A model generated the notes under the pieces. It did not search any database, had not been told where the DNA came from, and saw only the letters and a list, made by a program, of their open reading frames with translations. This document shows positions 50,468-54,273 of a stretch of DNA of 54,273 nucleotides, piece by piece. Within the stretch, counting starts at the first letter, position 1. Each line of letters begins with the position of its first letter. Source of the stretch: Microbacteriaceae bacterium 3FA27C10 (GTDB lineage Bacteria; Actinomycetota; Actinomycetes; Actinomycetales; Microbacteriaceae); NCBI GenBank assembly GCA_005502775.1, contig SCNI01000025.1, positions 1 through 54,273 of the forward strand, given 5' to 3'. The position numbers and the translations under genes were made by a program.

Positions 50468-51451
50468 ATGGCGACAACCGAAACACTCTCGAGGCGCTCC
50501 GCGGGGAACGCGGGCGGGGAGGCATCCACCCCTCCGCCCGCGCCCACCCGGCGCAAGCGCCGGCGGCCCTCCACCGGGCAGCTGGCGGCCTGGGGCTTCC
50601 TCGCCCCGCTCATCGTGTACCTGCTCGTCTTCTACGCGTATCCGCTCTACCGCAACATCGAGCTGAGCCTGCACGACTACACCGTGCGCTCGTTCGTGCA
50701 GGGCGGGGCCGCCTTCGTCGGCTTCGACAACTACGTGTCGGTGTTCACCGACCCGACGTTCGGCCCCGCTCTGCTGCACACCGCCCTCTTCACCGTGATC
50801 TCGATCATCTTCCAGTTCTCGATCGGCATGGGGCTGGCGGTGTTCTTCCACCAGCACTTCAAGCTCTCCGCCACCCTGCGGGCCCTGTTCCTCGTGCCGT
50901 GGCTGCTGCCGCTGATCGTCTCGGCCTCGACCTGGGCCTGGATGCTCAACAGCGAGTCGGGCATCGTCAACTCGGTGATCGAGGGGCTCGGCGGCCAGCA
51001 GGTGAACTGGCTGACCTCGCCGCAGTGGGCGCTCACCTCGGTGATCATCGCGAACATCTGGATCGGCATCCCGTTCAACCTGGTGATCCTCTACAGCGGG
51101 CTGCAGAACATCCCGAACGACCTCTACGAGGCCGCCGCGCTCGACGGGGCGAACGGCTGGCAGAAGTTCTGGCGCATCACCTTCCCGCTGCTGCGCCCGG
51201 TGTCGGCCATCACCATCCTGCTCGGCCTGATCTACACCCTCAAGGTGTTCGACATCATCTGGATCATGACGCGCGGCGGGCCCGCCGACTCGTCCACGAC
51301 GCTCGCGACCTGGTCGTACCAGATGGCCTTCGGCACCGCGCTGCCCGACTTCAGCCCGGCGGCGGCGGTGGGCAACGTGCTCATCATCATCGCGCTGATC
51401 TTCGGCTTCCTCTACATCGCCGCCCAGCGCCGGCAGGAGAAGAACTCATGA
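50468..51451 (+). CDS. Sugar ABC importer permease 1
   Basis: The 327-residue MalF-type permease has a basic cytosolic N-terminus of about 38 residues and six helices. The EAA loop is E-A-A-A-L-D-G-A-N-G-W-Q-K-F-W-R-I-T-F-P (about 220-239). It pairs with the next permease to form the channel; the ATPase is not encoded here. The ATG at 50468 has only a weak ribosome site and follows the binding-protein gene by 49 nt. Confidence 0.92.
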   Translation: MATTETLSRRSAGNAGGEASTPPPAPTRRKRRRPSTGQLAAWGFLAPLIVYLLVFYAYPLYRNIELSLHDYTVRSFVQGGAAFVGFDNYVSVFTDPTFGPALLHTALFTVISIIFQFSIGMGLAVFFHQHFKLSATLRALFLVPWLLPLIVSASTWAWMLNSESGIVNSVIEGLGGQQVNWLTSPQWALTSVIIANIWIGIPFNLVILYSGLQNIPNDLYEAAALDGANGWQKFWRITFPLLRPVSAITILLGLIYTLKVFDIIWIMTRGGPADSSTTLATWSYQMAFGTALPDFSPAAAVGNVLIIIALIFGFLYIAAQRRQEKNS

Positions 51452-52266
51452 CCGCCCGCAAGACCTGGTGGAAGACCACGATCGGTGTCGTCCTGACCGC
51501 CGTGATGCTCTTCCCGGTGTACTGGATGATCAACGTCTCGCTCACGAAGACCGGCGACATGCGCAAGGACCCGCCGAACTGGTTCCCCTTCGACCCCACC
51601 TTCGACGGCTACCGGGCCGTGCTGAGCGAGCAGCTCCCCTACCTCGGCACGAGCCTGATCGTCGGCTTCGGCACGGTGGCGCTCACCCTCGTGATCTCGG
51701 CGCCCGCCGCCTACTCGCTCGCGAAGCTGCGGCCGCGCGGTGGCACCCCGGTGAGCTTCGTGCTGCTGATCGCCCAGATGATCCCCGGGGTCATCATGGC
51801 GATGGGCTTCTACGCGATCTTCCTCAACATCGGGATGCTCAACTCGGTCTGGGGGCTCATCGTCGCCGACTCGACCATCGCGGTGCCGTTCGGCGTGCTG
51901 CTGTTCACCGCCTTCATGCAGGGCATCCCGAACGAGCTGATGAACGCCGCCACCATCGACGGCGCCGGCCGATGGCGCACCTTCCGCTCGGTGGTGCTGC
52001 CGATCAGCCGCAACTCCATCGTGACGGTGTCGCTGTTCGCCTTCCTCTGGGCCTGGTCGGATTTCGTGTTCGCCTCCACGCTCGACGCCGGCGGCAAGCT
52101 GCAGCCCATCACCCTCGGCATCTACAAGTACATCGGCAACAACAACCAGGAGTGGAACTCGATCATGGCGACCGCCGTCATCGCTTCCATCCCGGCGGCC
52201 GTGCTGCTCGTCATCGCCCAGCGCTACGTCGCTGCCGGCGTGACCGCGGGCGCCGTCAAGGACTGA
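51448..52266 (+). CDS. Sugar ABC importer permease 2
   Basis: The 272-residue MalG-type permease has six helices and the EAA loop N-A-A-T-I-D-G-A-G-R-W-R-T-F-R-S-V-V-L-P (about 170-189), where N replaces the usual first E. The ATG overlaps the stop of permease 1 (ATGA), indicating coupled synthesis in equal amounts. It is followed after 22 nt by the GH127 gene. Confidence 0.92.
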   Translation: MTARKTWWKTTIGVVLTAVMLFPVYWMINVSLTKTGDMRKDPPNWFPFDPTFDGYRAVLSEQLPYLGTSLIVGFGTVALTLVISAPAAYSLAKLRPRGGTPVSFVLLIAQMIPGVIMAMGFYAIFLNIGMLNSVWGLIVADSTIAVPFGVLLFTAFMQGIPNELMNAATIDGAGRWRTFRSVVLPISRNSIVTVSLFAFLWAWSDFVFASTLDAGGKLQPITLGIYKYIGNNNQEWNSIMATAVIASIPAAVLLVIAQRYVAAGVTAGAVKD

Positions 52267-52288
52267 GACAGAAAGAACCGCACCGACG

Positions 52289-54250
52289 ATGACACTCTCT
52301 TCCGACACCTCGACCGCGACCAGCCGCGAGGTCCGGCAGGCCGGCGCCCTGGGCGGTCCGGTCGTGCCGAGCACGAGCATCCTTCGCCCGCTGACGCAGC
52401 AGGAGATCTCGGTCACCGGCGGCTTCTGGGGGCACCAGCAGGAGCTGAACGGCACCGTCGTGATCGAGCACTGCCTGAGCTGGATCGAACGCATCGGCTG
52501 GCTCGGCAACTTCGACCGCGCCGCCGCCGGGACGATCGGCTCCGATCACGCCGGCATCGAGTTCGTGGACTCCGAGGTCTACAAGCTGCTCGAGGCGATG
52601 GCCTGGGAGCTCGGCCGCGAGCCGAACCCGGAGCTCGAGCAGAGCTACCGCACGGTGGTGGCCCGCGTGGCCGCGGCCCAGGAGGCCGACGGCTACCTGC
52701 ACACGAGCTTCGGCCGGTCCGGCCAGCCCCCGCGCTACTCCAACCTCGAGTTCGGTCACGAGCTCTACTCCTTCGGGCATCTGCTGCAGGCGGCCGTCGC
52801 GCGGCTGCGCACCGGCCACGACGACGAGCTCCCGGCGGTCGCGCGCCGGCTCGCCGATCACGTCTACCGCGAGTTCGGGCCCGACGGCCGGGCGGCCGTG
52901 TGCGGGCATCCGGAGATCGAGCCGGCGCTCGCCGAGTTCTCGCGGGCGACCGGCGACGCCCGCTACCTCGAACTGGCCCGCCTGTTCGTGGAGCGGCGCG
53001 GTACGGGCACGCTCGCGCCGATCCCGTTCGGAGCCGAGTACTTCCAGGACGACGTGCCCGTGCGCGACGCCACCATCCTGCGCGGTCACGCCGTGCGCGC
53101 GCTCTACCTCGCCGCAGGCGCCCTCGACGTGGCGGTCGAGGACGGCGACGGCGAGCTGCGGGATGCGGTGGCGGAGCAGTGGGAGAACACGGTCGCCCGC
53201 CGCACCTACATCACGGGCGGCATGGGCTCGCACCACCTCGACGAGGCCTTCGGCGCCGACTACGAGCTGCCGAGCGACCGGGCCTACTCGGAGACCTGCG
53301 CGGGCATCGCCTCGGTGATGCTCGGGTGGCGGCTGCTGCTGGAGACCGGCGACGAGAAGTACGCCGAGCTGATGGAGCGCACTCTGCTCAACAACATCCT
53401 GGCCTCGCCGCGCGAGGACGGCCGCGCCTTCTTCTACACCAACACGCTGCACCAGCGGGTGGCCGGCATCGAGCCCGACGAGAACGAGGTGAGCGTGCGT
53501 GCGCTGTCGAGCCTGCGCGCACCCTGGTTCGAGGTGTCGTGCTGCCCCACCAACGTGGCGCGAACGCTCGCGAGCGTCGACCTCTACTTCGCGACGGCGA
53601 CGGATGCGGGGGTGCAGCTGCACCAGTACGGCGAGTACGCGCTCGACGTCGACCTCGTCTCGGGTGCCCGCCTTCGGGCTCACCTGACCTCGGGCTACCC
53701 CTTCGACAGCGCCGTGACGGTAACCTTCGACGCCGACACCGCGGGGGAGATCGAGCTCGGGCTGCGCATCCCGGCCTGGGCCCGCCTCGGGGCCACGGTC
53801 ACGGCCGGCGGGTCGACCACCCCGGCGACCGAGCCCGTGCACACGGTACGAGGCCGCTTCGCCGCCGGCGACACGGTGCGGCTCGAGCTGCCGCTCGAGC
53901 CCCGGTTCACCACTGCTCACCCCCGGGTCGACGCCGTGCGCGGCCAGGTGGCTGTGGAGCGGGGGCCGCTCGTGCTCGCCGTGGAGTCGACCGATCTGCC
54001 TGGCGGTCTCGACACCGAGCACGTGGTGCTGCGAACCTCGGTGCCGCCGGTGGGAACCGAGCGTGGCGCGCGGGTGAGCGTGCGCGCCCGGCGTTCGGCG
54101 CTCGACGAGGCCGAATGGCCCTATTCGGGCGGCTCGGCCGAGGGCGAGCGCGAGGACGAGCCGCTCGAGGTCGAGCTCGTGCCGTACCACTCCTGGGGCA
54201 ACCGCGGTCCCTCGACCATGCGGGTGTGGACACCCACGACCGCCGACTGA
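52289..54250 (+). CDS. Glycoside hydrolase family 127 (beta-L-arabinofuranosidase-like)
   Basis: The 653-residue enzyme is a complete GH127 protein with an (alpha/alpha)6 catalytic barrel (about 35-450) and beta domains after it. The zinc/thiolate centre known from HypBA1 is conserved: E335 and C337 in Y-S-E-T-C-A and C418-C419 in S-C-C-P-T-N, as are T-G-G-M-G-S and E-A-F-G. There is no signal peptide, so it acts in the cytosol on imported sugars, releasing L-arabinose or a related residue. It closes the operon of the LacI-controlled importer. The stop is 23 bp from the window edge, which ends in a C-rich run. Confidence 0.92.
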   Translation: MTLSSDTSTATSREVRQAGALGGPVVPSTSILRPLTQQEISVTGGFWGHQQELNGTVVIEHCLSWIERIGWLGNFDRAAAGTIGSDHAGIEFVDSEVYKLLEAMAWELGREPNPELEQSYRTVVARVAAAQEADGYLHTSFGRSGQPPRYSNLEFGHELYSFGHLLQAAVARLRTGHDDELPAVARRLADHVYREFGPDGRAAVCGHPEIEPALAEFSRATGDARYLELARLFVERRGTGTLAPIPFGAEYFQDDVPVRDATILRGHAVRALYLAAGALDVAVEDGDGELRDAVAEQWENTVARRTYITGGMGSHHLDEAFGADYELPSDRAYSETCAGIASVMLGWRLLLETGDEKYAELMERTLLNNILASPREDGRAFFYTNTLHQRVAGIEPDENEVSVRALSSLRAPWFEVSCCPTNVARTLASVDLYFATATDAGVQLHQYGEYALDVDLVSGARLRAHLTSGYPFDSAVTVTFDADTAGEIELGLRIPAWARLGATVTAGGSTTPATEPVHTVRGRFAAGDTVRLELPLEPRFTTAHPRVDAVRGQVAVERGPLVLAVESTDLPGGLDTEHVVLRTSVPPVGTERGARVSVRARRSALDEAEWPYSGGSAEGEREDEPLEVELVPYHSWGNRGPSTMRVWTPTTAD

Positions 54251-54273
54251 CCCTCCACCCCCCCCACCTCCAC

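Noticed and set aside
54251-54273. C-rich run at the right edge as a regulatory element
   Set aside because: Only 23 bases are visible after the last stop; no structure can be judged.

Overview
The window is from the chromosome of a high-GC Gram-positive bacterium, most likely an actinobacterium of the family Microbacteriaceae. The evidence is roughly 70% GC, frequent GTG starts, an acidic N-terminal extension on NusG, mycobacterial-style order around tRNA-Trp/secE/nusG/rplKA, cell-wall-binding-repeat (CWB2) proteins, and many apparently leaderless genes in which a TAnnnT -10 box ends 6 nt before the start codon. The family assignment is inference; no 16S gene or other species marker is present.

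Layout. 1-5242: a TetR regulator with a divergent promoter running off the left edge, a small conserved-looking protein, a VanZ-like membrane protein, and a CoA-transferase (A+B)/thiolase operon facing an IclR regulator. 5239-7792: a leftward cluster with a membrane Ser/Thr protein kinase, a lipoprotein, an SRPBCC protein and a small membrane protein. 7948-12660: an ArsR-arsenate-reductase-like fusion, an rRNA/tRNA 2'-O-methyltransferase, a Ppx/GppA phosphatase, a two-subunit MaoC dehydratase and murB. 12701-17127: a PadR-controlled ABC-2 exporter (DrrAB type) facing a second ABC-2 exporter; a 161-bp inverted-repeat element lies between the first exporter's two genes. 17239-20268: a tiny ORF, an aminotransferase, MarC and AI-2E family membrane proteins.

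20418-36157 is the translation/secretion backbone: tRNA-Trp, secE, nusG, rplK, rplA and, 12 kb later, rplJ and rplL behind an L10-leader attenuator. The insert between rplA and rplJ holds two CWB2 surface proteins that share a promoter motif, a GNAT, a quinone-oxidoreductase-like MDR, a DUF998 protein, a YqaJ-type nuclease, a TPP-riboswitch-controlled thiM plus a ThiE-ThiD-TenA fusion, and a two-component system.

36182-54250 is accessory: YcxB-like and DUF952 proteins; a LacI-controlled alpha-glucoside-type ABC importer (AglEFG-like); an ABC exporter half-transporter; a two-gene module of a receptor-type class III nucleotide cyclase and an MscS channel with a C-terminal cyclic-nucleotide-binding domain; and a second LacI-controlled ABC sugar importer ending in a GH127 beta-L-arabinofuranosidase-like enzyme. 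The cyclase/channel pair is the most system-like novelty: it reads as a self-contained signal-to-ion-flux circuit, but the cyclase has unusual residues at three of its six canonical catalytic positions. No CRISPR array, prophage, transposase or rRNA gene was seen.
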